Of a stretch of 64,000 nt of DNA, positions 1 through 7,884 are shown in pieces; position 1 is the first letter of the stretch, and each line of letters starts with the position of its first letter. A program made the translations under genes and the position numbers. Origin of the DNA: Flavobacterium akiainvivens (GTDB lineage Bacteria; Bacteroidota; Bacteroidia; Flavobacteriales; Flavobacteriaceae); NCBI RefSeq assembly GCF_001278115.1, contig NZ_LIYD01000005.1, positions 4,203,936 to 4,267,935 of the forward strand. Reading direction: 5' to 3'. Under the pieces are notes generated by a model that saw nothing but the letters and a program-made list of their open reading frames with translations, made no database searches and was not told the DNA's origin.

Positions 1-26
1 GCGGTGCTTCTTTTCAATTTAATAAA

Positions 27-68
27 AACCACCCCGCCCTACGGGCGCCCCTCCGGAGGAGGGGAATG
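27..68. repeat. 42-bp REP-like extragenic repeat, copy 1
   Basis: A GC-rich block starting AACCACCCCGCCC and ending GAGGGGAATG. It has two nested dyads (GCCC-ta-GGGC, then CCCCTCC-gg-AGGAGGGG). A second copy lies in inverted orientation at 41064-41105 with only a few changes. Both copies sit just beyond the 3' end of a gene, which fits a REP-type extragenic palindromic element. Confidence 0.7.
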
Positions 69-89
69 CCAATAGCTTCCTATATCCTG

Positions 90-152
90 TCGAACAATCG
101 AACCATCCAAAAATCGAACCATCCAAAAATCGAACCATCCAACAATCGAAAA
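90..152. repeat. 8-nt phased word repeat (locus A)
   Basis: Tandem octamers in register: TCGAACAA, TCGAACCA, TCCAAAAA, TCGAACCA, TCCAAAAA, TCGAACCA, TCCAACAA, TCGAAAAG. The array ends four bases from the stop codon of the glycoamidase gene. No inverted partner is visible inside the window; one could lie beyond base 1. Confidence 0.75.
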
Positions 153-155
153 GGA

Positions 156-1829
156 CTATTCCTCCCCCAACAACACCCCCGATACATTCCATGCGCTGAA
201 GTTAGTACCCTCTGGTGCGCCTTGTGGTATGGTAACGGTTAGGGTATGGGTGCCGGCTTTAAGGTTGCCCAGGTCGATAAACTCGGCATTGGTAACGGTA
301 CCGGGGCACCAGTTAGAACGGCTGTAGTCGCTTGATGAAAGGCCATTTTCAAAATTACCGCTGGCGGGGTTGTACAGGCGGTAGGTGCCGCAGTCCTGCC
401 TCCAAGGTACAAAGGCAAAGGCAAGCTTTCCGTCGAGGGTAATAGTGTTCTTTTTGGGCAGGTATTCGTCGCCGTTTTCCCAGCCGCCGTGCCCGGTGGT
501 AATGTAGCGCAGGCGGGCGTTCTTCACATCCTTATCAAGGGTAAAAGTTACTTCCAATCCTTTTGGCGAACTAAACATGGTGCTGTAGCCCTGCCCGGCC
601 ATTTCCATAACGTTTACGGTATTAAACAGCGGCAACACCAGGTTGGCCTTGTTGTACTGGATTTCATCGTTATGGTGGGTAATATTAAGGCTTATTTTGT
701 GCCCGCCTTTATCGTAATTGCCAATAAACACACCCACCCACAGTTCTTTCCCGCTAAAGGCCGGTGCCAGTTCGCTCACATCCTGGCGGTACGGTACAGC
801 CTCCTGCCAAACCTTGTCTTTAAGCTGCAGGGTGTTGTACTGCTTTACGCCAAAAGGGGTAAAAAAGCGCATCAGCTCTATGATTGGGGTAAAGCCAGTG
901 GTGCGCACCACGCCGGGGTAGGTGCTGCCGTTACCGTTGTTGTAGGCGGGCAGGATAGCGGCGCCGTTCTTGAGTCCGTCAAGGAACGACTGCTTTTGAT
1001 CTTCGGGTATAAGGAACACGGTGCCGGTACGGTCGTAAGCATCGCCGTTAGACTGTTCGGTAAGGTCTATGAACACCTGGCTGCGGGGCTTTACCTCTGG
1101 GAATTTTATTTTGCGCAGGGCAATGGTGCCGTTGGCAAAGCGCAGTATGCTATCGTTAGATTTTGATGCATCAGAAAAGTTAATAATCTCATCTTTAAAA
1201 ACGGGTATGGTGGTAAAGCGTGATTTCCAGATCAGGTCGCGGTAGGTAAGCATATCCAGCATTTTCTGGTTGGGCAGCAGTACATCAAGGTAGGCTGAAA
1301 CATCTTTCTCCTTCTTAACCTCGGTGGCCAGTACCTCAAAGTTGCCGTTGCGCACGGTTTGCAGCACCAGGCCCAGTTCCTGCCCTAAAACTGACGGGGC
1401 ACCTTTAAGCCCAAGGTCATTGGTATACCAAATCTCAATGGTATTGCTGTTGATGATGGTTTTGGCTTTGTGGCAGGTGTAGCCCAGTATTTTTTTTGTA
1501 TCAGGCAGCAGCTCAAAAGTCTGGCGCTTCAGCGAAAGCGAGTCTTTGGTAGCCAGCATATACTCGTTATTTAAAACGGCCAGCTGGATATAAGTACTGT
1601 CGGCGTGGTTAACCAGGGTGCTTTCCGTTGGGCTTGGCATGGGGCGCTGGCTTGCTTTTTTAGACGTTACAAACGTTTGCCTGGCATCGCTATAAATAAT
1701 TATGGGGTTATCAGGCTCCTGGATTGAGCCAAGGTACGAACGCTTATAGGTAACTTTAACGGCATTTGGTTTTTTTTGGGCTGCGGCAAAAAGGGGCAGC
1801 AGCAGGAGCAGGTAAAAAAGATTTTTCAT
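156..1829 (-). CDS. Secreted PNGase F-type peptide N-glycosidase with GLPGLI-like N-terminal domain
   Basis: The 557-residue protein starts with a signal peptide (MKNLFYLLLLLPLFAAAQ). Residues of about 25-175 resemble the GLPGLI family of small Bacteroidota secreted proteins. The rest resembles peptide-N-glycosidase F, which removes N-glycans from glycoproteins by cleaving the glycosyl-asparagine amide. The C-terminal half carries signatures I associate with that fold: TTGHGGWENGDEY, PWRQDCGTYRLYNPASG, GLSSSDYSRSNWCPG and FSAWNVSGVL. An Asp in GDAYDR and a Glu in NGDEY are candidates for the acidic catalytic residues. The architecture recalls the type II PNGases that have an extra N-terminal domain. 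There is no T9SS tail, so Sec export to the periplasm or beyond is expected. Function is inferred from motifs only. Confidence 0.82.
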   Translation of the reverse strand: MKNLFYLLLLLPLFAAAQKKPNAVKVTYKRSYLGSIQEPDNPIIIYSDARQTFVTSKKASQRPMPSPTESTLVNHADSTYIQLAVLNNEYMLATKDSLSLKRQTFELLPDTKKILGYTCHKAKTIINSNTIEIWYTNDLGLKGAPSVLGQELGLVLQTVRNGNFEVLATEVKKEKDVSAYLDVLLPNQKMLDMLTYRDLIWKSRFTTIPVFKDEIINFSDASKSNDSILRFANGTIALRKIKFPEVKPRSQVFIDLTEQSNGDAYDRTGTVFLIPEDQKQSFLDGLKNGAAILPAYNNGNGSTYPGVVRTTGFTPIIELMRFFTPFGVKQYNTLQLKDKVWQEAVPYRQDVSELAPAFSGKELWVGVFIGNYDKGGHKISLNITHHNDEIQYNKANLVLPLFNTVNVMEMAGQGYSTMFSSPKGLEVTFTLDKDVKNARLRYITTGHGGWENGDEYLPKKNTITLDGKLAFAFVPWRQDCGTYRLYNPASGNFENGLSSSDYSRSNWCPGTVTNAEFIDLGNLKAGTHTLTVTIPQGAPEGTNFSAWNVSGVLLGEE

Positions 1830-2129
1830 ACTACAAATATAAAGGATGTGATTTTTTGAATTGCGCTGATGGCATATTTAATATTTCACACCGTAAACGA
1901 TTAAAAATCGAACGGCAAAACTGCCAATACTTTTTATGTGCAAAATAGCGTAACTCAAACTCCGAAAGTGAAATATTAAACATGTCTTTTTTTATATGTT
2001 GCTTATTTTTAATTGATTAGCTTTTTGATCAATTTTGCTGTTTTTTACGTTTTCCTACAATTTTCCGGTGTGAAAAATTGGCGCGAATATTAATCGCATT
2101 TTTGTACATTAGTGGGCTAAACCAACCCG
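1830..2129. promoter_or_regulatory. Divergent intergenic region with 13-bp inverted repeat
   Basis: This gap separates two divergent genes. It contains a perfect 13-bp inverted repeat, TTTAATATTTCAC at 1877-1889 and its complement at 1968-1980. The second arm extends into an 18-mer (minus strand TAATATTTCACTTTCGGA, 1961-1978) that recurs with one change at 34617-34634. A TAnnTTTG-like element (TATATTTG, minus strand, 1834-1841) lies almost on the glycoamidase start codon, without a clear -33 partner. Nothing coding was seen. Confidence 0.45.
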
Positions 2130-3398
2130 ATGAAAGAGGATTTTCTGCACCATGTGTGGCAATTTAAAAAGTTCAACCAGCTGAACCTTAATACTGTGCA
2201 GGGCGAGGCGTTGCAGGTTATCCATCCCGGGCAGTATTTGCAGCTGGCAGGGCCTGACTTTTTTAATGCGCAAATAATTGTAGGAAAACAAAAGTGGGCA
2301 GGCAACGTGGAAATACACCTTAAATCATCTGACTGTTACCTGCACAATCATGAAACCGACCCTAATTATGACAGTGTAATCTTATACGTGGTTTGGGAAT
2401 ATGACACCGAAGTGCTACGCAAAGATGGTAGTGAAATACCGGTTTTAGTGCTTAAAAATCAGGTAGATAGCGTGCTTGTTGCAAACTATAATGTGCTGGC
2501 TGCGGCCAAAACATGGATAAATTGTGAGAAGGAATTGGCTGGCCTTGAGGCTTTTACTGTAAACAACTGGAAAGAACGGCTTTTCCTGGAACGGTTGGAG
2601 CGCAAAGCATTGCCCATCATGCAGTTAGCTAATAATTTAGGTGGCGACTGGGAAGCGGTTTTGTGCTGTTTCCTGGCTAAAAATTTTGGACTGAATACCA
2701 ATGGGCCGTCGTTTTTTGAGGTGGTTAAGTCGTTGCCATTCAGTGTGATAAGAAAGGAAAGCTTTGAGCCTGAGAACATTGAGGCATTGCTTTTTGGCCG
2801 TGCCGGATTGCTGGCCGGTGATTTTGAAGACCTGTATGCCAGGGACTTACAGCAGCGCTATGCCTACATTATGCACAAGCACAGGCTTGAAAACGAGTAT
2901 GTTACACCGGTAGAGTTTTTCCGTCACCGGCCTGATAACTTCCCTACCATACGCCTGAGCCAGTTTGGGCAGTTGTATCATAGCCGTCAAAATCTGTTTT
3001 CTAAAGTAATAGAAACCAGTGATTTAAAAGCTGTTTACGATGTGTTTGATGTTCAGGCGGCACCGTATTGGGCTACCCATTACCGCTTTGATAAAGAAAG
3101 CCCGAAGAAGCGGAAGGCGCTGTCGAAATCGTTTATGGACCTGCTGATTATCAATACTATAGTACCGTTTAAGTTTGCCTATGCCAAAGCCACAGGTAAG
3201 GAGATAACTGAAGAATTACTGGCCCTGATGCAGCTCTTAGCCCCTGAAAATAATACAGTTATGGATAAGTTTAAGCACTTTAAGATGCCTGTGGAAAATG
3301 CTTATGACAGCCAGGCGCTCTTACAGCTTAAAAATGAGTACTGCAACCATAAACGCTGTATGCAATGTGCTATTGGCCTCGAAATTTTGAAGCGATGA
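2130..3398 (+). CDS. DUF2851 family protein
   Basis: A 422-residue protein beginning MKEDFLHHVWQFKKF, with the family-typical stretches VHPGQ-like IHPGQYLQLAGPDFFNAQI and NVEIHLKSSDCYLHNH near residues 30-75. The C-terminus has a cysteine cluster (CNHKRCMQCAIG) that could bind a metal. There is no signal peptide or membrane segment, so it is probably cytosolic. The family is widespread in Bacteroidota and has no assigned function. The gene runs divergently from the glycoamidase gene and is followed by a 74-bp gap with a word repeat. Family assignment is from memory of conserved motifs; no biochemical role can be given. Confidence 0.8.
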   Translation: MKEDFLHHVWQFKKFNQLNLNTVQGEALQVIHPGQYLQLAGPDFFNAQIIVGKQKWAGNVEIHLKSSDCYLHNHETDPNYDSVILYVVWEYDTEVLRKDGSEIPVLVLKNQVDSVLVANYNVLAAAKTWINCEKELAGLEAFTVNNWKERLFLERLERKALPIMQLANNLGGDWEAVLCCFLAKNFGLNTNGPSFFEVVKSLPFSVIRKESFEPENIEALLFGRAGLLAGDFEDLYARDLQQRYAYIMHKHRLENEYVTPVEFFRHRPDNFPTIRLSQFGQLYHSRQNLFSKVIETSDLKAVYDVFDVQAAPYWATHYRFDKESPKKRKALSKSFMDLLIINTIVPFKFAYAKATGKEITEELLALMQLLAPENNTVMDKFKHFKMPVENAYDSQALLQLKNEYCNHKRCMQCAIGLEILKR

Positions 3399-3412
3399 TA
3401 TTTTATTATATC

Positions 3413-3471
3413 TTTGATTTTCAGGTTTGAGGGAGCAACTTTAAACCTTAAACTTTAAACCTGAAACAAAC
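3413..3471. repeat. 7-nt phased word repeat with short inverted arm (locus B)
   Basis: Units AACTTTA, AACCTTA, AACTTTA, AACCTGA, AACAAAC run in a 7-nt register at 3437-3471 and end at the PspC start codon. A short inverted arm at 3413-3428 reads AAACCTGAAAATCAA on the minus strand and pairs with AAACCTGAAACAAAC. The pair occupies most of the gap between DUF2851 and PspC. Confidence 0.6.
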
Positions 3472-3472
3472 A

Positions 3473-3700
3473 ATGTCTTTAGTAACAAACATACGCCATT
3501 TCTTTGAACGTCACGGGTTTGCGGTGGCATCGCGCGTGGCCGATAAGCTGGGGATGCGTGCTACAAACGTGCGCCTTTTCTTTATTTACATATCATTTGT
3601 AACGGCCGGTTTGTGGTTTGCTGTATATATAACACTGGCTTTTTGGCTGAGGCTCAAGGATATGGTGTACACAAAGCGCAGTTCGGTTTTTGATTTGTAA
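3473..3700 (+). CDS. PspC domain protein
   Basis: A 75-residue protein. Residues of about 8-30 (FFERHGFAVASRVADKLGMR) form the amphipathic start of a PspC domain, and residues of about 34-60 are one hydrophobic segment (LFFIYISFVTAGLWFAVYITL). PspC proteins are small inner-membrane proteins linked in other bacteria to phage-shock and envelope-stress signalling. No pspA or pspB is next to it, so a role in that pathway is unproven. The short length matches single-domain Bacteroidota members. Confidence 0.8.
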   Translation: MSLVTNIRHFFERHGFAVASRVADKLGMRATNVRLFFIYISFVTAGLWFAVYITLAFWLRLKDMVYTKRSSVFDL

Positions 3701-3716
3701 CGGTATTGGCCTCCTC

Positions 3717-4865
3717 ATGAAATCACCTCACTTTTACCGGTATTCCAAGAGCCAGCGCACAGGTATTGTAGCGCTTTTTTTGGTTGTAATACTCATACAA
3801 TTAGGGTATTATCTCATTACTTCGGGTGCAGGTGCTGCTACAACAAATGTTTTTGATGCCGAAAAACAATGGCTTGCGCACCAAGATAAAATTGATGCCC
3901 TCAAAGCTAAAAATCGCACTAAGGGAGATACAATTTATCCGTTTAATCCTAATTATATTACTGATTACAAGGGATATACCCTGGGTATGAGCACTACCGA
4001 AATTGACAGGCTTTTGGCCTATAGAAAATCGGGTAAGTGGGTTAACTCGGCTACTGATTTTAAGGTGGTTACAGGTGTTTCTGATAGTCTTTTGAGAAAA
4101 ATAGCACCTTATTTTAAATTTCCTGATTGGGTAGAAAAGCAGGGGCAGGATGTGGCTAAAACAGATGTTGCTGATTATGAGTTGACTAAAAGTAATAAAG
4201 GTGTCATAGAGTCTTTTAATCCTAACTTTATAAGTGAACAAAAAGGCCGTGAACTGGGCATGACAAAGGAACAGGTAAACCGCCTTAAAGCGTATAGGGA
4301 TTCGGGTAAATGGATTAATACTGTGGCTGATTTTAAGCAGGTTACCGGGGTTTCTGATGGCCTTCTGAACAAAATATCTCCCTATTTTAAATTTCCTGAC
4401 TGGGTTGTAAGGAAGTATCAGAATGGTGGCTATCAGCCAACTAAAAAGAAATCTGAGCCCACCGGTCCGCCAAAGGATATCAATGAAGCCCTTGAGGAAG
4501 ATTTAACCGAAATATATGGGGTTGGGCCTAATACCGCTAAAAAGATATTACGCCGCCGTGCTGCACTTGGTGCTTTTGTGAGCATGGAACAAATGGCTGA
4601 TTTTGAAGGATTTTCTGCCAAAGCTATAGCCGGTTTGCAAAAAGGTTTTAACGTAGGTACTAACCCGGATGTTACTAAAGTTAATGTAAATACAGGTACT
4701 TTAGAGCAGCTTGCTCGCTTCCCTTATTTTAATGAGGAAATCGCCCGGGCTATCATTAAACAGCGTAATACAAAAGGTAAAATTCGGAACTTTGAAGATT
4801 TATTAAAAATAAACGATATTTTTACATTAAAATCAAAAATAATTAGCTTATATTTGGAATACTAA
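3717..4865 (+). CDS. Helix-hairpin-helix repeat protein with N-terminal membrane anchor
   Basis: The ATG at 3717 gives 382 residues; an in-frame TTG at 3690 would overlap PspC and is less likely. One transmembrane helix (about residues 17-36) follows a basic start. Two near-identical units contain PYFKFPDWV and end around residues 140 and 235 (FNPNYITDYKGYTLGM and FNPNFISEQKGRELGM). Two further ComEA-like helix-hairpin-helix segments follow (LTEIYGVGPNTAKKILRRR and VNVNTGTLEQLARFPYFNEE). Such domains usually bind DNA non-specifically. The anchor suggests a membrane protein with its HhH domains outside or at the membrane face, as in ComEA. A DNA-uptake role is possible but is not shown by the neighbours. 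Confidence 0.8.
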   Translation: MKSPHFYRYSKSQRTGIVALFLVVILIQLGYYLITSGAGAATTNVFDAEKQWLAHQDKIDALKAKNRTKGDTIYPFNPNYITDYKGYTLGMSTTEIDRLLAYRKSGKWVNSATDFKVVTGVSDSLLRKIAPYFKFPDWVEKQGQDVAKTDVADYELTKSNKGVIESFNPNFISEQKGRELGMTKEQVNRLKAYRDSGKWINTVADFKQVTGVSDGLLNKISPYFKFPDWVVRKYQNGGYQPTKKKSEPTGPPKDINEALEEDLTEIYGVGPNTAKKILRRRAALGAFVSMEQMADFEGFSAKAIAGLQKGFNVGTNPDVTKVNVNTGTLEQLARFPYFNEEIARAIIKQRNTKGKIRNFEDLLKINDIFTLKSKIISLYLEY

Positions 4866-4879
4866 AATTTAAAGCTAAA

Positions 4880-6028
4880 ATGCAAACCGTTTTTGAGAAT
4901 AATGATACCCAGGCTATGATAGCCGAATCAATCAGGGAGTTTGCTGCCCTGAATATTGCACCTAATATTATGGAGTGGGATGAGGCCCAGCACTTTCCGG
5001 TTGAATTGTTCAAACAGCTGGGCGATATGGGCTACATGGGCGTTTTGGTTCCTGAAGAATATGGTGGTGCCGGCCTTGGCTATCATGAATACATAACTGT
5101 TATTGAAGAAATTTCGAAGGTAGATCCATCGATAGGGTTATCTGTTGCGGCACATAACTCTTTGTGTACGAATCATATATTAATGTTTGGTAATGAAGAG
5201 CAAAAACGCAGGTGGCTGCCCAGGCTGGCTACTGCCGAGTTTATTGGTGCATGGGGCTTAACAGAGCACAATACCGGTAGTGATGCCGGGGGCATGAATA
5301 CTACTGCCGTAATAGACGGCGACCACTGGATTGTAAACGGAGCAAAAAACTTTATAACCCACGCAAAATCAGGCGATGTAGCCGTTGTTATTGTGCGTAC
5401 CGGTGAGAAAGGTGACAGCCGTGGCATGACTGCCTTTGTATTTGAAAAAGGCATGCCAGGCTTTAGTAGTGGTAAAAAAGAGAACAAGCTGGGAATGAGG
5501 GCCAGTGAAACGGCAGAGCTGGTATTTGACAACTGCAGAATTCCGGATGCTAACCGACTTGGCGAGGTAGGAGAGGGCTTTATACAGGCCATGAAGATAC
5601 TGGATGGAGGCAGGATTTCTATTGGTGCGCTATCGTTAGGTATAGCTAAAGGCGCTTATGAGGCTGCACTTAAGTACAGCAAAGAACGTTACCAGTTTGG
5701 ACAGCCTATAAGTAATTTCCAGGGAATTGCTTTTAAACTGGCTGATATGGCCACTGAAATTGAGGCTTCGGAACTGTTGCTGCATAAGGCGGCTCACCTT
5801 AAAAACAACCACAAACCGGTTACTACAGCGGGTGCTATGGCCAAGATGTATGCCAGCGAAGTATGCGTAAAAGTGGCCAATGAAGCGGTGCAGATTCACG
5901 GTGGATATGGTTATACAAAAGACTTTCCGGTTGAGAAGTTTTACAGGGATTCTAAGTTGTGTACTATTGGCGAAGGTACCACCGAGATACAAAAGCTTGT
6001 AATATCGCGTAACATCTTGAAAGACTAA
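4880..6028 (+). CDS. Acyl-CoA dehydrogenase
   Basis: The 382-residue length is typical of short/medium-chain FAD acyl-CoA dehydrogenases, which introduce the alpha-beta double bond in beta-oxidation or branched amino acid breakdown. FAD- and substrate-binding signatures WGLTEHNTGSDAGGM and FITHAKSGDV lie in the middle domain. The C-terminal helix bundle includes RYQFGQPISNFQGIAFKLADM. The catalytic Glu is probably the first Glu of CTIGEGTTEIQ near residue 365. It starts 14 bp after the HhH gene, so the two may be cotranscribed, and is followed by a terminator hairpin. Chain-length preference cannot be read from sequence. Confidence 0.93.
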   Translation: MQTVFENNDTQAMIAESIREFAALNIAPNIMEWDEAQHFPVELFKQLGDMGYMGVLVPEEYGGAGLGYHEYITVIEEISKVDPSIGLSVAAHNSLCTNHILMFGNEEQKRRWLPRLATAEFIGAWGLTEHNTGSDAGGMNTTAVIDGDHWIVNGAKNFITHAKSGDVAVVIVRTGEKGDSRGMTAFVFEKGMPGFSSGKKENKLGMRASETAELVFDNCRIPDANRLGEVGEGFIQAMKILDGGRISIGALSLGIAKGAYEAALKYSKERYQFGQPISNFQGIAFKLADMATEIEASELLLHKAAHLKNNHKPVTTAGAMAKMYASEVCVKVANEAVQIHGGYGYTKDFPVEKFYRDSKLCTIGEGTTEIQKLVISRNILKD

Positions 6029-6052
6029 TATTTAATAATTGAATGCAACTGT

Positions 6053-6082
6053 AAAGGCTTCCTGTTAAGGGAAGTCTTTTTT
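6053..6082 (+). terminator. Intrinsic terminator after acyl-CoA dehydrogenase
   Basis: Stem GGCTTCC / GGGAAGTC with loop TGTTAA, followed by a run of six T. Confidence 0.8.
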
Positions 6083-6190
6083 GTTTTAAAACTTTTCAAC
6101 ACTATAACGTTGTAGTTGTGTTTTGGGTGTTAATTCAATATTTTGTGATGCAGTATTTTATAAATTAGGTAATAACCAAACCTTTTATCT

Positions 6191-7552
6191 ATGAAATACA
6201 TAATTACAACAGCGGCGCTCGCTATGCTATTTTGGGGCTGCTCTAATGAGGCCGATGTAGACGAAAAACAAATGCTAAACCGTCAGGAAACCGGCCAAAG
6301 CCAGTACAGTAATCAGCGGTCTATAGGCACTAAGGTAATGATGCAGGCTTTTTACTGGGACTGCCCCGGTGGTGGCACCTGGTGGAATACCGTTAGCGGC
6401 AAGGTGCCTTCGTGGGCATCGGCAGGTATAGATGCAATTTGGCTGCCGCCTGCAACAAAAGGCCAAAGCGGCGGATATTCAATGGGTTATGACCCGTTTG
6501 ATTATTTTGATTTTGGTAGTTATAACCAGATGGGCAGTACCGAAACCCGTTTTGGTTCACTGTCTGAAATCCAGTCGCTTATTACCACGGCACACAACAG
6601 CGACCTGAGCGTAATTGCCGATATTGTAGTAAACCACTGTAGTGGCGGTGCTTCACAATACAACCCTTACACCGGTGCCAACACGTGGACTGATTTCCAG
6701 CCGGCATCGGGCATGTTTGCACGGTCTTATAATGATTTTCATCCTAATGATATCCATGCCAGCGATGCCGGTACCTTTGGTGGTTTCCCGGACCTTTGCC
6801 ATGATAAAACCTGGGTGCAGGACTGGATGTATAACAATACCAACTCTATAGCTAAGTACTATAAGAATACTATGGGCTTTGATGGCTGGCGCTTTGATAT
6901 GGTTAAAGGCTTTGAACCCTGGGTGGTTAAAAACTTTAAAAATGCAGTGGGAGGCTTTTCTGTAGGTGAATATTGGGACGGCAACGCGGCAACCCTTGAA
7001 TGGTGGGCTAACCAGGCCGAAGCCAGTGCTTTTGACTTTGCGTGCTACTACAAAATGCGTGATGCCTTTAATAATAACGACCTCACGCAGCTTAATGGCG
7101 ACATGCTGCTAAAGCGTAACCCTATGCGATCGGTAACGTTTGTAACCAACCACGATACTAATGAGATATATAACAACAAGTTACTGGCGTATGCCTATAT
7201 ACTTACACATGAGGGATATCCGTGTATTTTTTACAGGGATTATGAGGAATGGCTGGATAAAAACAAGCTCAACAACCTGATCTGGATACATAATAATAAT
7301 GCAAGTGGCAACACTACCTATTTATATGCTGATAATGATGAGTATGTGGCGCGCCGCAATGGTTCGCCGGGACTTATAGTATACATTAATAATAGCGACA
7401 GCTGGCAGGAGCGCTGGGTAGATACAAACTGGAACAATACTGTTATTAAAGACTACACCGGGCATTCTAACTGGGAGCCTACTACTCAGGGCGATAGCTG
7501 GGTTAAAATACAGGCGCCACCGCACAGTTATACTGTATGGTCAACAAAATAA
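6191..7552 (+). CDS. Alpha-amylase lipoprotein (GH13, archaeal-type subfamily)
   Basis: A 453-residue secreted lipoprotein: signal MKYIITTAALAMLFWGC, with the lipid-bearing Cys at about residue 17. GH13 enzymes cleave internal alpha-1,4 bonds in starch and glycogen. The barrel carries QAFYWDCPGGGTWW, GGYSMGYDPFDYFDFG and VIADIVVNHCSGG. The catalytic triad is complete: Asp236 in GWRFDMVKG, Glu260 in VGEYWDG and Asp322 in TNHDTNEI. These motifs, and CIFYRDYEEWLDKNKLNNLIWIH (two halves), match my memory of Thermococcus/Pyrococcus alpha-amylases (GH13_7) rather than typical Bacteroidota SusG enzymes. The gene stands alone, without susCD, a MalR-type regulator or other starch genes. Confidence 0.9.
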   Translation: MKYIITTAALAMLFWGCSNEADVDEKQMLNRQETGQSQYSNQRSIGTKVMMQAFYWDCPGGGTWWNTVSGKVPSWASAGIDAIWLPPATKGQSGGYSMGYDPFDYFDFGSYNQMGSTETRFGSLSEIQSLITTAHNSDLSVIADIVVNHCSGGASQYNPYTGANTWTDFQPASGMFARSYNDFHPNDIHASDAGTFGGFPDLCHDKTWVQDWMYNNTNSIAKYYKNTMGFDGWRFDMVKGFEPWVVKNFKNAVGGFSVGEYWDGNAATLEWWANQAEASAFDFACYYKMRDAFNNNDLTQLNGDMLLKRNPMRSVTFVTNHDTNEIYNNKLLAYAYILTHEGYPCIFYRDYEEWLDKNKLNNLIWIHNNNASGNTTYLYADNDEYVARRNGSPGLIVYINNSDSWQERWVDTNWNNTVIKDYTGHSNWEPTTQGDSWVKIQAPPHSYTVWSTK

Positions 7553-7559
7553 AAATTTA

Positions 7560-7592
7560 TTTGGCTGGTATAGAAATAATTTTATAAGTTTG
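7560..7592 (+). promoter_or_regulatory. rpsU promoter
   Basis: TTTG at 7560-7563 and TAAGTTTG at 7585-7592 with a 21-nt spacer, close to the Bacteroidota consensus (19 nt). It lies between the amylase stop and rpsU. Confidence 0.65.
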
Positions 7593-7605
7593 CAGCCTTA
7601 ATGAG

Positions 7606-7613
7606 AGGAGGTG
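7606..7613 (+). promoter_or_regulatory. Strong Shine-Dalgarno of rpsU
   Basis: AGGAGGTG, 7 nt before the rpsU ATG, is a near-perfect complement to the 16S 3' end. Most genes in this window lack such a site. In Flavobacterium johnsoniae ribosomes the anti-SD is held by bS21, bS18 and bS6, and a strong SD on rpsU is thought to let bS21-deficient ribosomes make more bS21. The same autoregulation is likely here. Confidence 0.85.
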
Positions 7614-7620
7614 TCAAGCT

Positions 7621-7815
7621 ATGTTAATTATACCTATTAAAGACGGAGAAAATATCGACAGGGCGCTAAAGCGTTACAAACGTAAATTCGACAAGACCGG
7701 CGTTGTTCGTCAGCTAAGGAGCCGTCAGGCTTTCACGAAGCCATCTGTAAGCAGAAGGGCTGAGATTCAAAAAGCAGCTTATGTACAAGGTCTTAGAAAC
7801 GCTGTAGAAATCTAA
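7621..7815 (+). CDS. rpsU: 30S ribosomal protein S21 (bS21)
   Basis: A 64-residue basic protein, MLIIPIKDGENIDRALKRYKR..., with the bS21 pattern of an Arg/Lys-rich helix (KFDKTGVVRQLRSRQAFTKPS). It binds the small subunit near the 3' end of 16S rRNA. In Bacteroidota it helps to sequester the anti-Shine-Dalgarno, which explains why most mRNAs here lack an SD. Its own mRNA has a strong one, and a terminator follows the gene. Confidence 0.97.
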   Translation: MLIIPIKDGENIDRALKRYKRKFDKTGVVRQLRSRQAFTKPSVSRRAEIQKAAYVQGLRNAVEI

Positions 7816-7838
7816 TACTTTTGTATTTAAAATACATA

Positions 7839-7884
7839 AACCGTTAGCCGCAAAAGCTTAATTTTGCTGTTAACGGTTTTTTTT
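7839..7884 (+). terminator. rpsU terminator
   Basis: Outer stem AACCGTTA / TAACGGTT plus inner GCAAAA / TTTTGC, followed by a T-run that reaches the ATG of the downstream recombinase gene. The recombinase therefore has to be expressed by read-through or from an internal start. Confidence 0.75.

Noticed and set aside
90..152. CRISPR array
   Set aside because: The repeats are 8/16 nt tandem words without unique spacers.
489..1166. Long plus-strand frame opposite the glycoamidase gene
   Set aside because: It lies fully antisense to a gene with clear motifs and has no family features or promoter.
3690..3716. TTG start for the helix-hairpin-helix gene
   Set aside because: It overlaps PspC; the ATG at 3717 is followed by a normal membrane anchor.
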